Source: Mesorhizobium sp. Pch-S (GTDB lineage: Bacteria; Pseudomonadota; Alphaproteobacteria; Rhizobiales; Rhizobiaceae). From it: a stretch of DNA of 64,000 nt. Below are positions 45,058-54,761 of the stretch, one piece after another; position 1 is the stretch's first letter; every line of letters begins with the position of its first letter. The notes under the pieces were generated by a model, which was not told the origin of the DNA, ran no database searches, and saw nothing but the letters and a program-made list of their open reading frames with translations. Position numbers and translations under genes: made by a program. The stretch is taken from NCBI RefSeq assembly GCF_004136315.1, contig NZ_CP029562.1:5789501-5853500 (forward strand), written 5' to 3'.

Positions 45058-45458
45058 ACCGGCACGGCGCGATTGAAATCACCTGGGCGGGAGGTGATCA
45101 CACTTTCCGCCTTGGTCTCGACGAGGTCGAGGAACTGGAAGCGGCAACCGAAATGTCGATCTTCCTGCTCTATTCGTCGATGGTGTCGGCCTCGCCATTC
45201 GCCAAGCTCAAGCATTATTCGGAGACAATCCGGATCGGCTTGATCGGCGGAGGCATGTCGCCTGTCGACGCCCGCTTGATGGTGCGGCGCTATGTCGACA
45301 TCCGCCCCTTGGTGGAAAGCGTTGCCCTCGCCGCAGTCATCATCCGGGCAGCGCTGGAACGTGTTCACAGCAACGAAGTGGACACGTCATCGGGGGAAGC
45401 GGAAACGGTGGAGCCGAACGGCTCGACTTCGCCGTCATTCGAGGAAACGCCGTCCTGA
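45054..45458 (+). CDS. Tail assembly chaperone 1 (GTA-family protein)
   Basis: 134 residues. WAGGDHTFRLGLDEVEELEAATEMSIFLLYSSM and IRIGLIGGGMSPVDARLMVRRYVD match the gene transfer agent chaperone family (Phage_TAC_11 type). ATGA overlap with the tail tube gene. Confidence 0.82.
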   Translation: MNRHGAIEITWAGGDHTFRLGLDEVEELEAATEMSIFLLYSSMVSASPFAKLKHYSETIRIGLIGGGMSPVDARLMVRRYVDIRPLVESVALAAVIIRAALERVHSNEVDTSSGEAETVEPNGSTSPSFEETPS

Positions 45459-45601
45459 TGGGAATAGCCAATGTCGGCTCACTGACCCTCGGCCAGTACG
45501 GGGCGATCTGCCGGCAGTGGAACAAGGCGCATGGGCAAGTTTCAGCGCCGACGGAAGATGAGCTCGACCTGGCTGTCGCGAGGGCACGCGGGCTGCATTA
45601 G
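45458..45601 (+). CDS. Tail assembly chaperone 2, 47 residues
   Basis: ATG overlaps the previous TGA by one base. It reads MGIANVGSLTLGQYGAICRQ onward, ending ELDLAVARARGLH, the pattern of the short second tail chaperone. In many phages this is made by frameshift from chaperone 1; here it has its own start. Confidence 0.7.
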   Translation: MGIANVGSLTLGQYGAICRQWNKAHGQVSAPTEDELDLAVARARGLH

Positions 45602-45825
45602 CGTTGGGCTTGCTCTTGGGTGATGTAGCCCTTCTCGGCGCAATACTGCTTCAGCGCTGGCAGGTTCTCATCAACGGCCGCGAGGCACCCGCGCCTCATG
45701 GTCTCCTGCTTTCCCAACTCTTCTGCAACAACTGCCTGTTGGTGCTGTTGCCAGAAATAGAAGCCGCCGACCGCGATCACAGTGACGCACGCGGCGGCCA
45801 CCAATCCTTTCAACCAATTGTCCAA
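45598..45825 (-). CDS. Minus-strand single-pass membrane protein (moron candidate)
   Basis: 75 residues from a TTG at 45825 behind GGAGGGG with four-base spacing. The N-terminus LDNWLKGLVAAACVTVIAVG is a transmembrane segment, followed by a QQHQQ turn and a soluble tail with two Cys (RRGCLAAVDE, KQYCAEKGYI). It exactly fills the gap between chaperone 2 and tape measure, opposite to the whole tail operon, and overlaps the chaperone stop tail-to-tail. Such placement suggests expression in the lysogen. Confidence 0.65.
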   Translation of the reverse strand: MDNWLKGLVAAACVTVIAVGGFYFWQQHQQAVVAEELGKQETMRRGCLAAVDENLPALKQYCAEKGYITQEQAQR

Positions 45826-45836
45826 GGTGCCCCTCC

Positions 45837-47786
45837 ATGGCCATCGAAGCCGAACGCCTATTGGCCATATTCGAAGCACGTTTCACGTCGCTTGAGAAGT
45901 CGCTCGAAAAGGCGCGCACGAACGCCAACAAGGCATTCGGTGACATTGAGGCATCCGGCACCAGGGCTGAAGACGCTCTGTCAAAGGTCGGCGAAAAGGG
46001 ATTGCCGGGTATCGATCGAGCATCGAAGTCCGTCGCCGCAATGAAGGGAAACACCGCGAACCTTGCTGCGCAATTGAACGACATTGGCGTTCAGTTGGCG
46101 GGTGGTCAGTCGCCGTTTTTGATTGCAATCCAGCAGGGTACGCAGATCAATCAAGCTCTCGGGCCGACGGGTGCGCGCGGGGCTGTTGCGGCGTTGGGCG
46201 GTGCCTTTATGTCCCTCTTGAACCCGGTCGGCCTTGCCACCTTGGCAATCATTGCGGGTGGCGGGTATGCCGCACAGTACTTCCTCGAAATCATATCGGG
46301 CGGGGAGAAGTCGGCGGAAACGCTTAAGAACGAAGCCGAGCTAATCCAGCGCGTCGTGAACAAATGGGGCGATGCGCTACCCGCTTTGCAAGCCTACGCC
46401 AAAGAGCGCGAAGCTCTCGCCGACAAGAAGGACCTGGAAGAAGCCACCAACATCGGTAAAGACAACGCTTTCGAGAAAACACGCGAGCAGGTCGACGGAT
46501 TACGAGCCGACCTAGCCCTTCTGATCGGTGACCTTGGCTCGTTCGCCGGCCAGGAAACGCAAGTTGCTCGCTTGCAGGATGCTTTCTCGATCCTGCAGCA
46601 AAGGATCGAATCCCAAACAGCGACGGCTGAAGACGCAAAGCGAGTGCAAACTGTGCTTGCCGATGTCCTGAGCGGAACCGGCGTGCCTGCTGCCGGTTCC
46701 CTTGCAGACGAATTCAGTCGGCTGGCACAGGAAATTGCGAAGGCGAGCGCAAAGGCGTTTGAATTCCAAAGTCAGCAGGATGGTAGAATTCGCGCTTCCA
46801 CCAAAGGCGGACCCGCAAGGTATCAGTCAGGGCAGATCGATCTTCCCGAAACCGCTCCTACACCAGATCGAACGCCCAACCGAGAGGACGTGTTCGCCGA
46901 GCAGGATCGATATCGCGAGCGTGCGGCACGTCGTGGGGCCCGTGGCCAGCGCCTGAACGCCGGTCAGCGCACCGACGAGGATCTGCGCGCGGTAAAGGAC
47001 AGGACCGAAGCTCTGCGCCAGGAAGCGGCCATGATCGGCCTATCCTTTCAGGAGCAGGAGCGCCGCCGCATGGCGCTCGATCTGGAGCAGGAAGCGCTCA
47101 AGCGACTGCGCGAGGAAGCTGCCCGCAAAGGTCAGAAGGATCTCGAATCGATCCGGCTGTCTCCCGATCAGGTTGCAAAGATCAACGCGGTGTCCGAAGC
47201 CTATGCCCAGCAGGCGGAGGTCTTGCGGCAGGTGCGCGAGCGGCAACAGGAGGCCGAGCAGGCATCGGGTGAATTCTACGACACTTTCAAGAACGGCGCG
47301 ATCGATGCCATCACCGGCGCGCGGAAGCTCAGCGATGTGCTGAAGGAGCTCGGCACGCGCTTCGCCTCGATGCTGCTCAACAGCGGTTTCGACATGCTGT
47401 TCAAGCCGAAGTCCGGCAATTCGTCGGGTGGCTCATTCGGCAGCGTCTTCGATTTGATCGGCAAGTTCATCACGGGCAGCTTCGCCAACGGCACATCCTC
47501 CGCGCCGGGTGGTCTTGCGGTGGTCGGCGAGCGCGGCCGAGAACTGGTCAACCTGCCGAGGGGCAGCCAAGTCGTGCCCAACGACATCACGGAAAAGCTG
47601 ATCGGTGGCGATGGTGGCGGCTCACCGATCTACATCGGCGGCCCGACCATCAACGTCGATGCGCGCAATGCCCAACCCGGCGTCGGCGAGGAAGTCAGAC
47701 GGGCAGTCAAGGATGCCACCGGCAACATGACGCAACTCGTTCGCAACGCGCTGCGCGAGATGAAGGTCAAGGGCATGAAGCCATGA
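45837..47786 (+). CDS. Tail tape measure protein
   Basis: 649 residues, short for the family, so the tail should be short. Long helical and coiled-coil stretches (FTSLEKSLEKARTNANKAF; RRRMALDLEQEALKRLREEA), a hydrophobic block near residues 120-155 (LNPVGLATLAIIAGGGYAAQ) and the C-terminal GLAVVGERGRELVNLPRGSQ signature of lambda-like tape measures are visible. Confidence 0.9.
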   Translation: MAIEAERLLAIFEARFTSLEKSLEKARTNANKAFGDIEASGTRAEDALSKVGEKGLPGIDRASKSVAAMKGNTANLAAQLNDIGVQLAGGQSPFLIAIQQGTQINQALGPTGARGAVAALGGAFMSLLNPVGLATLAIIAGGGYAAQYFLEIISGGEKSAETLKNEAELIQRVVNKWGDALPALQAYAKEREALADKKDLEEATNIGKDNAFEKTREQVDGLRADLALLIGDLGSFAGQETQVARLQDAFSILQQRIESQTATAEDAKRVQTVLADVLSGTGVPAAGSLADEFSRLAQEIAKASAKAFEFQSQQDGRIRASTKGGPARYQSGQIDLPETAPTPDRTPNREDVFAEQDRYRERAARRGARGQRLNAGQRTDEDLRAVKDRTEALRQEAAMIGLSFQEQERRRMALDLEQEALKRLREEAARKGQKDLESIRLSPDQVAKINAVSEAYAQQAEVLRQVRERQQEAEQASGEFYDTFKNGAIDAITGARKLSDVLKELGTRFASMLLNSGFDMLFKPKSGNSSGGSFGSVFDLIGKFITGSFANGTSSAPGGLAVVGERGRELVNLPRGSQVVPNDITEKLIGGDGGGSPIYIGGPTINVDARNAQPGVGEEVRRAVKDATGNMTQLVRNALREMKVKGMKP

Positions 47787-48391
47787 TCGTTGATCTTCCC
47801 GCCATCCGCTTTGCGCCGACCAGGCCGGAGCTTATCGATTCCGTGTCGATGAGCCGCGCCGGTAATCGCGTCATCAGCGTCGTCGACTATGCTGATCCCT
47901 TCTGGCAGATCCCGATGCAAACGCTTCGAATGACTGCAAAGGAGCTTCAGCTACTCCTCGCCTTCCGCGATCGTGTCCGCAACGGCATGGTCACGGTGGT
48001 GCATCGTCCGACAGACAACTGCCTGCCTCAAGCCTACTGGGGCAATGCCGGTGCTATCCAACTCAATGACGGCACGCTGCAGTCTGTGACCAACGGTTTC
48101 AACGTCACGCTCAACAACCTGATCAACGGGTTGAAGATGATGCCGGGCGACCTGTTCTCGCTCAAGGCAGGCAACTACCGGTCAAGGCATCGTGTCATGA
48201 CCGGCGGCACTGCGGCGGCCAATGCACTTGCCCTGACTGTCGAGCCATTCGTGCCGCCGTACATCACTCCCGGCGCCGTGGCGAAGTTCCTGAGGCCGGA
48301 ACTCAACACCCGCGTCCTGCCGGGATCGTTCTCCGTTTCGGATGACCATTTCCCGGTGGCATCCTTCACTCTCGTGGAGGTGCCGCAATGA
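47783..48391 (+). CDS. Distal tail protein, unknown family
   Basis: 202 residues in ATGA overlap with the tape measure. The beta-rich sequence (SVSMSRAGNRVISVVDYADPFWQI) and position directly after the tape measure suggest a distal tail (Dit-like) component. No strong motif. Confidence 0.65.
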   Translation: MIVDLPAIRFAPTRPELIDSVSMSRAGNRVISVVDYADPFWQIPMQTLRMTAKELQLLLAFRDRVRNGMVTVVHRPTDNCLPQAYWGNAGAIQLNDGTLQSVTNGFNVTLNNLINGLKMMPGDLFSLKAGNYRSRHRVMTGGTAAANALALTVEPFVPPYITPGAVAKFLRPELNTRVLPGSFSVSDDHFPVASFTLVEVPQ

Positions 48392-48951
48392 GTTATCCCG
48401 CCCGCCTCGAGCAGCTTCTCGACGAAGGCCGCATCGCGATCCGGGGCCTGATCCTCTACAAGTTCGGCAATGCGTGGATGGGTGTCTGGACCGGTAATTA
48501 CGAGCTCGTCTACGAAGGTGTGACCTACGTGCCGAACCAACTCATCACGGCCGAGCCGCCAGACGGCGCGATGGGGATGGAGGCAACCGAGTTCGTTGTC
48601 ACCATGCCGGCGCGTTCTGATTTCGGCATCACGCCTGACAAGCTCGCCGAAATCGAGAGCCAGGATTACAAGGGTCGGCCCTGCCAGCTGCGTGAAGCAT
48701 ACTTCGATCCGGACACGCGCGAACTGCTGCACGTCGAGGAACTGGCCTTTGGCTATGTCGACTACATCACGCACGTGACTGAAGGCGGCGAAATGCGGCT
48801 TGAGGGGCATGTGATCTCCGGTGCCCTGGACAACCACCGCGACGGCTACCGCTCGGCATCGCACGAGGATCAGCAGCTGATCTCTGAAGGCGATCGCGGT
48901 TTTGAATACGCCACGGTCATCAAGACCGAGAAATTCGCCATCGAACTCTGA
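48388..48951 (+). CDS. Tail tip protein, DUF2163/DUF1833-like
   Basis: 187 residues; ILYKFGNAWMGVWTGNYELVY and GHVISGALDNHRDGYRSASH with EDQQLISEGDRGFEY are typical of the hub-type tail proteins in alphaproteobacterial phages and GTAs. ATGA coupled. Confidence 0.75.
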   Translation: MSYPARLEQLLDEGRIAIRGLILYKFGNAWMGVWTGNYELVYEGVTYVPNQLITAEPPDGAMGMEATEFVVTMPARSDFGITPDKLAEIESQDYKGRPCQLREAYFDPDTRELLHVEELAFGYVDYITHVTEGGEMRLEGHVISGALDNHRDGYRSASHEDQQLISEGDRGFEYATVIKTEKFAIEL

Positions 48952-48961
48952 GCATTCCGAC

Positions 48962-49390
48962 ATGTTGAAGATTTTGCCCCGGTTGCCCGACTGGGATCGC
49001 CGCCTTGCGCGCGTGACGGAAAAGCACCTTCGCCTTCCAGGCGAATGGGGTGTCTCCGACTGCCTGATGACGGCGATGGATGCTGTCGAGGCAGTGACCG
49101 GCTTCGATCCTGCCGCCAAGGTTCGTGGCACCTATTCGACCGAGCAGGGCGCGGCCAAGCTTTTGCGCCGTCGAAAGGCTGAGACCGTCGAAGAGATGCT
49201 TGCCAAGCTGTTCCCGACGCTGCCGTCCGCCTTCTCGGCGCTGCGTGGTGATCTGGTCGTTGTCGAGCGCAATGGCGTGCTGTCGGCAGGCTATGTCTGC
49301 GAATACGAGGTTGCGGTCAAAACCGAGACCGGCCTTGCCTTCGTTGGCATCACCGAAATCCGCTCGGCCTATCAGGTGGGTGCTCGGTAA
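48962..49390 (+). CDS. Tail-associated protein, NlpC/P60- or DUF6950-like
   Basis: 142 residues. LPGEWGVSDCLMTAMDAVEAVTG holds the Asp-Cys pair found in the N-terminal helix of phage NlpC/P60-type cysteine peptidases, and the position before the tail tip protein matches. A full catalytic triad cannot be confirmed, so it may be a non-enzymatic relative. Confidence 0.7.
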   Translation: MLKILPRLPDWDRRLARVTEKHLRLPGEWGVSDCLMTAMDAVEAVTGFDPAAKVRGTYSTEQGAAKLLRRRKAETVEEMLAKLFPTLPSAFSALRGDLVVVERNGVLSAGYVCEYEVAVKTETGLAFVGITEIRSAYQVGAR

Positions 49391-51990
49391 TGGCATTCCT
49401 TGGTCCCGTCATTGCAGGCGTCGGCTCCGTTCTCAGCGGTGCGTTCTCTTTCTTCAGCGGAAGCACGATCCTTGCCGGTGCGCTGAAGATCGGCCTTGGC
49501 CTTGCCGCGCAATACGCCATCGGCGAACTGTTCAAGCCGGACGTCCCGGCACAGGTCTCGCACCTCGAAACGCAGTATGGCCAGGATCTGCCGCGGAGCG
49601 TGGTGCTCGGCACACGAGGCCTTGCCGGTCATCACATCTACCGCAACGCCTATGGCAAGGGCGGGCGGACGGTGCAGGATCTCTATGTCCTGTCGCACTT
49701 CCGCATCTTCGGTGTTCCGCGCGTCCGATACGAGGGCAAGTGGTATTCGCTCGGCGGTGCCGTCGATGCCGAGCGGGGCCAGCGTATCCAGGGCATCGAG
49801 CCGGAAATCTGGGTCAAGGTCTATCAGGGTGATCTCGCCCAGGCGGCTGATCCGGGACTGATCGCACGCGCCAACCCCGCCGGCCGATGGACCGTTGCCC
49901 ATCGCCTTGCCGGTGTTGCCTACGCCGTTGTCACGCAGCAGCTCGATCGCGAGAAACTGCCGAACGCTTGGCAGGCGTTTTTCGAGGTTACCGGTGTCGC
50001 TTATGACTGGCGGCAGGATAGCTCGGCAGGCGGCTCGGGTGCGCAGCGCTGGACCGATCCGACGACGTGGGGACAGTCGAGCAATCCGATCGTCCTGCAA
50101 TACAATCTGGAACGCGGCTTCTGGCTTGGCGATCAGCTGATTGTCGGCAAGGGCATTTCGACCGATCGCCTGCCCATCGGCAAGTGGACGCTGGCCGCCA
50201 ATATCTGTGATGAGGTTGTCGGAACGGGTGCGCGTTACAAGGCTGCCTATATCGCCACAGCAGGCCAGGGCATCACCCATGCCGGCAACATGGCACCGCT
50301 TCAGGCTGCGTGCGCTGCGTCATGGTATGAGGGTCCGGACGGCGAATATCCGATCGCTGGCGCCAGCCAAGCCATCGTCGCCACCATCACCGATGACGAC
50401 CTGGTCGACGGCGAAGACAAGAACTTCTCGCGCTACCGCACACGGTCGGAACTGGTCAACACGATCGCCGGCACCTATGCGTCGCCGGACGCCTTCTATG
50501 ACGGCGTCCCACTTGCCACCCGCACTGATGCTCCAGCCTTTGCGGCAGATCGCGAACGGCTGGCAACGTCCATCCCCTATGACGCTGTCACTGATCCGAA
50601 AGTTGGCGACCGGCTGAACGACATCGCCCTGCGCGCCAGCCGGTATCAGGGCAACGGCGAAATCTGCCTTCGGCACAAGTTCCTCGGCCTCAAGGTCGGC
50701 CAGTGGTTCCAATGGCAGAGTGAAGACGAGGCCGGTGGCTTTACCAAGACGTTCCAGATCGTGCGCCGCCGGCTCGGTCCAATCGGGCCGAACTCATGCC
50801 GCCTTGTCTATGTCACCATACAGGAAGTCGGCGAAGGCATCTTCGACCCGACCGCCTATCAGACCAACCCGCCGGACGCGACGGGACCGGGTGCGCCGGA
50901 CTATCAGAGCGAGCTCGTCAACTTCAACATTACGGCGATCAAGAACACGGCTTCCACCGGATCGGCTCGCGCGGGCATCCGTGCATCGTGGAACCCGATC
51001 GAAGATCAGACCATCACTGAAATTCGCATCGAGTATGGCCCAGTCAATGCGGTTGGTGACATACCGGCAAGCACTGTCCCTGCGCCGCCGGCGTTGAAGA
51101 ACCAGACCATCCACGACCTCTATCAGGGCGTGATGTCCAATTCGCTTTGGGCAGTACGCTACATCTTGCGATCGCAGCCGGCGCGCGCCTTCTTCCCGTC
51201 TCCTTGGAAGTACGTCAAGACGCTGCAGGCGACGCTCGGCGACGACGACGTTTACCTCCCGGGCATGGTCGAGGAGGTCAACCGCAACACCGCGAACCTG
51301 CTGCCGCCGCTTCAGGAAGACATCCGCACGCTGATTGAGCGTGCTGAAAAATCCGCGCAGCAGTCGCTTGATCAGGATGCAGGGCAGTTCCTCAACAAGG
51401 TGTCGCAAGTCACTCAACTGAAGTCGGCATACGAGACCGTCACCGCCGAATACAAGTCAGTGGTGTTTGCCGCCACCGGGCCGAACTCTGCGATCGTCCA
51501 GCGCCTGGACACCTACGAAGCTCGCTTTGCCGATATGGCCAGCGCCACGGCGCTTAACCTGGTCAAGGTCCAGGTCGACCAGCAAGCTGGCCAGATCACG
51601 GCGCAGGGAACGCTGATCAGCGGCGTGCAGGCGACCGTCGGTGGCATCTCGGCGCAGGGTCTTTTCCGAACCTATGTCACCGCTACGGAAGCCGGCGCAG
51701 AAGCAACTGTCGGCCTTGCGGCATCTGCCACAGCGAACGGTTCGACCCGATCAGCAGCGATACTGCTTTCGGCCCGATCGGACGGGAAGACCATGGCCGG
51801 TCTGGTCGCGGACCTGATCTACTTCACCGATGGCGCGGGCAGCAAGCTGTTCCCGGTCGCGATCGAGAACGGCACGCTGCGCGCAAACTTCGCCAATCTC
51901 GGCACCGTCACAGCGGCAATCCTTCAGTCCCCGAATGGCTTGCACATCTACAACGTGGCCAACGGCACACAGGAATGGTGGCGGGCATGA
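49390..51990 (+). CDS. Tail tip / receptor-attachment protein (J-like)
   Basis: 866 residues. The N-terminal hydrophobic region (LGPVIAGVGSVLSGAFSFFS, LKIGLGLAAQYAIGELFKPD) and QYGQDLPRSVVLGTRGLAGHHIYRNAYG are typical of host-specificity proteins in rhizobial siphophages. A fibronectin-like region spans about 510-600 (FNITAIKNTASTGSARAGIR), and a helical C-terminal stalk follows (VTAEYKSVVFAATGPNSAIV), ending in a DUF1983-like part. It forms the baseplate tip. Confidence 0.85.
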   Translation: MAFLGPVIAGVGSVLSGAFSFFSGSTILAGALKIGLGLAAQYAIGELFKPDVPAQVSHLETQYGQDLPRSVVLGTRGLAGHHIYRNAYGKGGRTVQDLYVLSHFRIFGVPRVRYEGKWYSLGGAVDAERGQRIQGIEPEIWVKVYQGDLAQAADPGLIARANPAGRWTVAHRLAGVAYAVVTQQLDREKLPNAWQAFFEVTGVAYDWRQDSSAGGSGAQRWTDPTTWGQSSNPIVLQYNLERGFWLGDQLIVGKGISTDRLPIGKWTLAANICDEVVGTGARYKAAYIATAGQGITHAGNMAPLQAACAASWYEGPDGEYPIAGASQAIVATITDDDLVDGEDKNFSRYRTRSELVNTIAGTYASPDAFYDGVPLATRTDAPAFAADRERLATSIPYDAVTDPKVGDRLNDIALRASRYQGNGEICLRHKFLGLKVGQWFQWQSEDEAGGFTKTFQIVRRRLGPIGPNSCRLVYVTIQEVGEGIFDPTAYQTNPPDATGPGAPDYQSELVNFNITAIKNTASTGSARAGIRASWNPIEDQTITEIRIEYGPVNAVGDIPASTVPAPPALKNQTIHDLYQGVMSNSLWAVRYILRSQPARAFFPSPWKYVKTLQATLGDDDVYLPGMVEEVNRNTANLLPPLQEDIRTLIERAEKSAQQSLDQDAGQFLNKVSQVTQLKSAYETVTAEYKSVVFAATGPNSAIVQRLDTYEARFADMASATALNLVKVQVDQQAGQITAQGTLISGVQATVGGISAQGLFRTYVTATEAGAEATVGLAASATANGSTRSAAILLSARSDGKTMAGLVADLIYFTDGAGSKLFPVAIENGTLRANFANLGTVTAAILQSPNGLHIYNVANGTQEWWRA

Positions 51991-52415
51991 CAACGTCTGC
52001 CGCGTTCTGGGATTGGGTCGTTGACCACTGGCGTGGCCGCTGGGTCTTGCCGGGGTACAGCGCGCGCGATGCGAACGTGCCTCGCAACAAGGTCGTGATG
52101 GATACCGATGATATCGGCATGCTCTCGAAGCTGGCGAATGGCCAATACACGCTGAGCTATGGCGGTAGCCTGGACACAGGGCCGGTGACAATCGCGTCGT
52201 GGACAGATCCCGGCTTCGTGCCGCTTTGCCTGTACCGCTTCTCGATCGCAGGTGGCGAGTGGGAAAATGTCTACACCATGCAGAACACAGGCAGCACCAG
52301 TGGAAACTACTACATCAAGGTGCATCGCACCGGCATCATCGCTTCGCTGAAGCTGATCAACAGTTCATCCCCGGTAACGATTGCCTGGACGGCGCTTCGG
52401 CTGAAGGTGATGTAG
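51987..52415 (+). CDS. Tail tip-associated protein, unknown
   Basis: 142 residues in ATGA overlap with the tip protein. Beta-rich, with SYGGSLDTGPVTIASWTDPG. Probably a tail ornament or fibre part; no family recognised. Confidence 0.6.
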   Translation: MTTSAAFWDWVVDHWRGRWVLPGYSARDANVPRNKVVMDTDDIGMLSKLANGQYTLSYGGSLDTGPVTIASWTDPGFVPLCLYRFSIAGGEWENVYTMQNTGSTSGNYYIKVHRTGIIASLKLINSSSPVTIAWTALRLKVM

Positions 52416-52880
52416 ATGATCCGGCAAGCCTTCCGCGGCTTCGACGGCGGCGGCGTGTTCAAGTTCCGCATCTTGAAGCCAGGCAGCACCGCCGATGCTC
52501 GCTATGCGTCGGTCGACGACTGCCTGTTGCACGAGCAGATGCTGGCCACTCAGCCCTATTGGCTTGGTTTCGTGCCGTGTCCGTTCGCCGGCAGCACGAC
52601 CAAAGATCCGCTCGATCAGACCACGAATGTCAGCATTCCGGACGCTGGCGTGACCGATCCGGAATACATGCTGTGGCCTCGCAACGTGAGCGGCCGGAAT
52701 TGCTTTCCGCGTCCGGCGTCGGTCGGGGTCGGCAACAGTCAGGATGGCTATCCCAGCGAAGCATGGGCCATTCGCATGGTCAGCATCACCGCGAACACAC
52801 TGACGTTGCGCTTCATCAAGCCAGCGCTCAGCACGCAAAGCCCGCTCGGCTGTTCCGTTGCTCTCTTCAAGAGAGGTTGA
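52416..52880 (+). CDS. Phage tail-region protein, unknown
   Basis: 154 residues starting directly after the previous TAG. FRGFDGGGVFKFRILKPG and LRFIKPALSTQSPLGCSVALF are beta-rich. No family recognised; it lies in the run of host-contact genes. Confidence 0.6.
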   Translation: MIRQAFRGFDGGGVFKFRILKPGSTADARYASVDDCLLHEQMLATQPYWLGFVPCPFAGSTTKDPLDQTTNVSIPDAGVTDPEYMLWPRNVSGRNCFPRPASVGVGNSQDGYPSEAWAIRMVSITANTLTLRFIKPALSTQSPLGCSVALFKRG

Positions 52881-52883
52881 GCA

Positions 52884-53330
52884 GTGGCAACCCTCGAAGC
52901 TCGAATTTCGAACGCTGGCATCGAAATCGCCAAGCCTGGCTATGATGTGCGTACCGCCTCGCTGGCGAACATGGTGTTCTCGCCGAATCTCGTAGCGATG
53001 CGGGTGGCGTTCGAAGGGACGTTCACGGCAGGTCCGCATGGCGAGGGAAACCCCTACGCGGCGTACTACAAGGCGATCAAGTATTTCGACACGCCGTTTC
53101 CGAATGATCCTCCCTACGCCCTTGCGGCCGGCATAGGGAGTGACGGCACCAGCTATCAGGCGCCCTTCGTCATCAACTCGGCGGGTGGCAACACGCTCGA
53201 AGTCACGCCGCACTATGAACTGAACACCTACACCAACCGCATCGAACTCTATGTGATGCAGTGGACGGCCGGAGGCGTGATCCTGCCGCTCACGTGGAAG
53301 TTCTTCATCCTCCAGAACACCCTTTCCTAA
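52884..53330 (+). CDS. Phage tail-region protein, unknown
   Basis: 148 residues from a GTG at 52884. VRTASLANMVFSPNLVAMRV and LYVMQWTAGGVILPLTWKFF are beta-rich. Possibly a tail fibre accessory. Confidence 0.6.
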   Translation: MATLEARISNAGIEIAKPGYDVRTASLANMVFSPNLVAMRVAFEGTFTAGPHGEGNPYAAYYKAIKYFDTPFPNDPPYALAAGIGSDGTSYQAPFVINSAGGNTLEVTPHYELNTYTNRIELYVMQWTAGGVILPLTWKFFILQNTLS

Positions 53331-53352
53331 ACTTCGACAGGACACTACCGAC

Positions 53353-53625
53353 ATGAACCAGCCTGATCGGGCGGGGCAGGAAACTGCTGCTCCCGCGCAA
53401 TTTCACGTGCATCCCGTGGCGGCGCTCACGGAGGCGAATGCACTCGTCGGATTCCTCCAGAACCGCAACCTGATGCTGGCGCACGATCTGCTCAGCCTGA
53501 AAGGCGAGAACGATGGCTATCGCCAGCGGATCAACGGTCTGGTCGAGCAGGTTCTCACCCTTGAGGCTCAGATCAAGGAACTGACTGCTGCCCCCATCGC
53601 GTCGGAGCCGGACGAGGAGGCATAA
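53353..53625 (+). CDS. Small coiled-coil phage protein
   Basis: 90 residues, with an acidic and Pro-rich N-terminus then heptads (LLSLKGENDGYRQRINGLVE, VLTLEAQIKEL). Located before the fibre gene; a structural or chaperone role is possible. Confidence 0.6.
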   Translation: MNQPDRAGQETAAPAQFHVHPVAALTEANALVGFLQNRNLMLAHDLLSLKGENDGYRQRINGLVEQVLTLEAQIKELTAAPIASEPDEEA

Positions 53626-53627
53626 CC

Positions 53628-54761
53628 ATGGGCATCACCTATTACGATACAGGCGCCGCGACGCTGTCGGTCGGTTCCAAGACCATGACCGGACAGGGAA
53701 CGCTCTGGGCCGGCTGGGTGAAGCCGGGCGATCAGGTCATGCCAGAGGAAGGCACCAACAATGTCGTTGATGTCGTGGTCAGCAATACCGAGATCACATT
53801 GCTGAAGCCGTACCATGGCGTCGCGCAGGCTGCGCGGCCATACACCATCATGCGCACGCCCGATGTCGTGTTCACGGAAAGCCTTGCACGAAAGGTTCTG
53901 CAGGATATCTCCAGTTCCCCTCTTGTGGCGCTGGCCGGCTTGCCCGCTGTGTCACGATCGCTGATCGGCTTCGGCCCCACGCAAGTCGCGGAGACGGTTC
54001 CGCTTTCAGACAAAGTGAAAGCGTTCCTCGCCACCATCCCATCCGACGATGTCGTATCGTTGCTTGCGGCAGCAAATTTCGCGTCTATCCGCAATTCGTT
54101 GAATGTGGCTCCGAAACAGTCTGCCATTGACGACGCGACGGCGGGAGCAGGTCTTACGGTCGGAGCGTTTGGCTTGGGCGGTGTGATCGGGTTGTCGATA
54201 CCCCTCAACGATTACAACAAGGCACTCCGCAGCGGCATCTACGCCGGCAGCGGTGCTTCGGCAGTCAATGGTCCGCCCAATGGGGCCGCTTATGGCCCCA
54301 TGCTTGTCATGGCGCGGGCCTCGACGGTGGTCACCCAGATGGCAGGGTTTGGCGACACTGTTGGCAGCGCATTTACTCTTTATCTGCGTCACACCGGAGA
54401 CGGAGGCGCGACCTGGACACCGTGGCGCCCGATTGTGCCTGAGAAAGGTGCCAACTCCAGCGGTTTTTACAGCCGCTTTGCCGATGGCACCCAAATCTGC
54501 TGGATGCAGGACCTGACTTTTGGGCCAATTACAACAGCTGCGGGCTCGATCTATTCCGGGGCCGCTGAGCAGACATTTTCCTTTCCAGCGGCCTTTGCGA
54601 GCGCCGGTCAGATTGATTGCCTTGTGATGTCTGACAGCACCAACATCTGGGGGGCGTGTTCAGTGCCGTCCAACACTGCCGTGAGAGCGCAGCTGTTCTG
54701 CTACGCATCCATCGCATCAAGCCGCAAGGCCAACATACTCGCGCATGGAAGGTGGTTCTGA
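53628..54761 (+). CDS. Tail fibre protein with pyocin-knob-like domain
   Basis: 377 residues. The N-terminal domain (YDTGAATLSVGSKTMTGQGT, WVKPGDQV) is a common phage fibre attachment module. About residues 185-270 (PLNDYNKALRSGIYAGSGAS, YLRHTGDGGATWTPWRPI) form a pyocin-knob-like fold, and the C-terminus (SGFYSRFADGTQICW) is a likely receptor-binding tip. It probably sets host range. Confidence 0.8.
   Translation: MGITYYDTGAATLSVGSKTMTGQGTLWAGWVKPGDQVMPEEGTNNVVDVVVSNTEITLLKPYHGVAQAARPYTIMRTPDVVFTESLARKVLQDISSSPLVALAGLPAVSRSLIGFGPTQVAETVPLSDKVKAFLATIPSDDVVSLLAAANFASIRNSLNVAPKQSAIDDATAGAGLTVGAFGLGGVIGLSIPLNDYNKALRSGIYAGSGASAVNGPPNGAAYGPMLVMARASTVVTQMAGFGDTVGSAFTLYLRHTGDGGATWTPWRPIVPEKGANSSGFYSRFADGTQICWMQDLTFGPITTAAGSIYSGAAEQTFSFPAAFASAGQIDCLVMSDSTNIWGACSVPSNTAVRAQLFCYASIASSRKANILAHGRWF

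Noticed and set aside
45054..45601. Frameshift-made tail chaperone fusion
   Set aside because: The second chaperone has its own ATG overlapping the first stop, and I see no slippery heptamer upstream.
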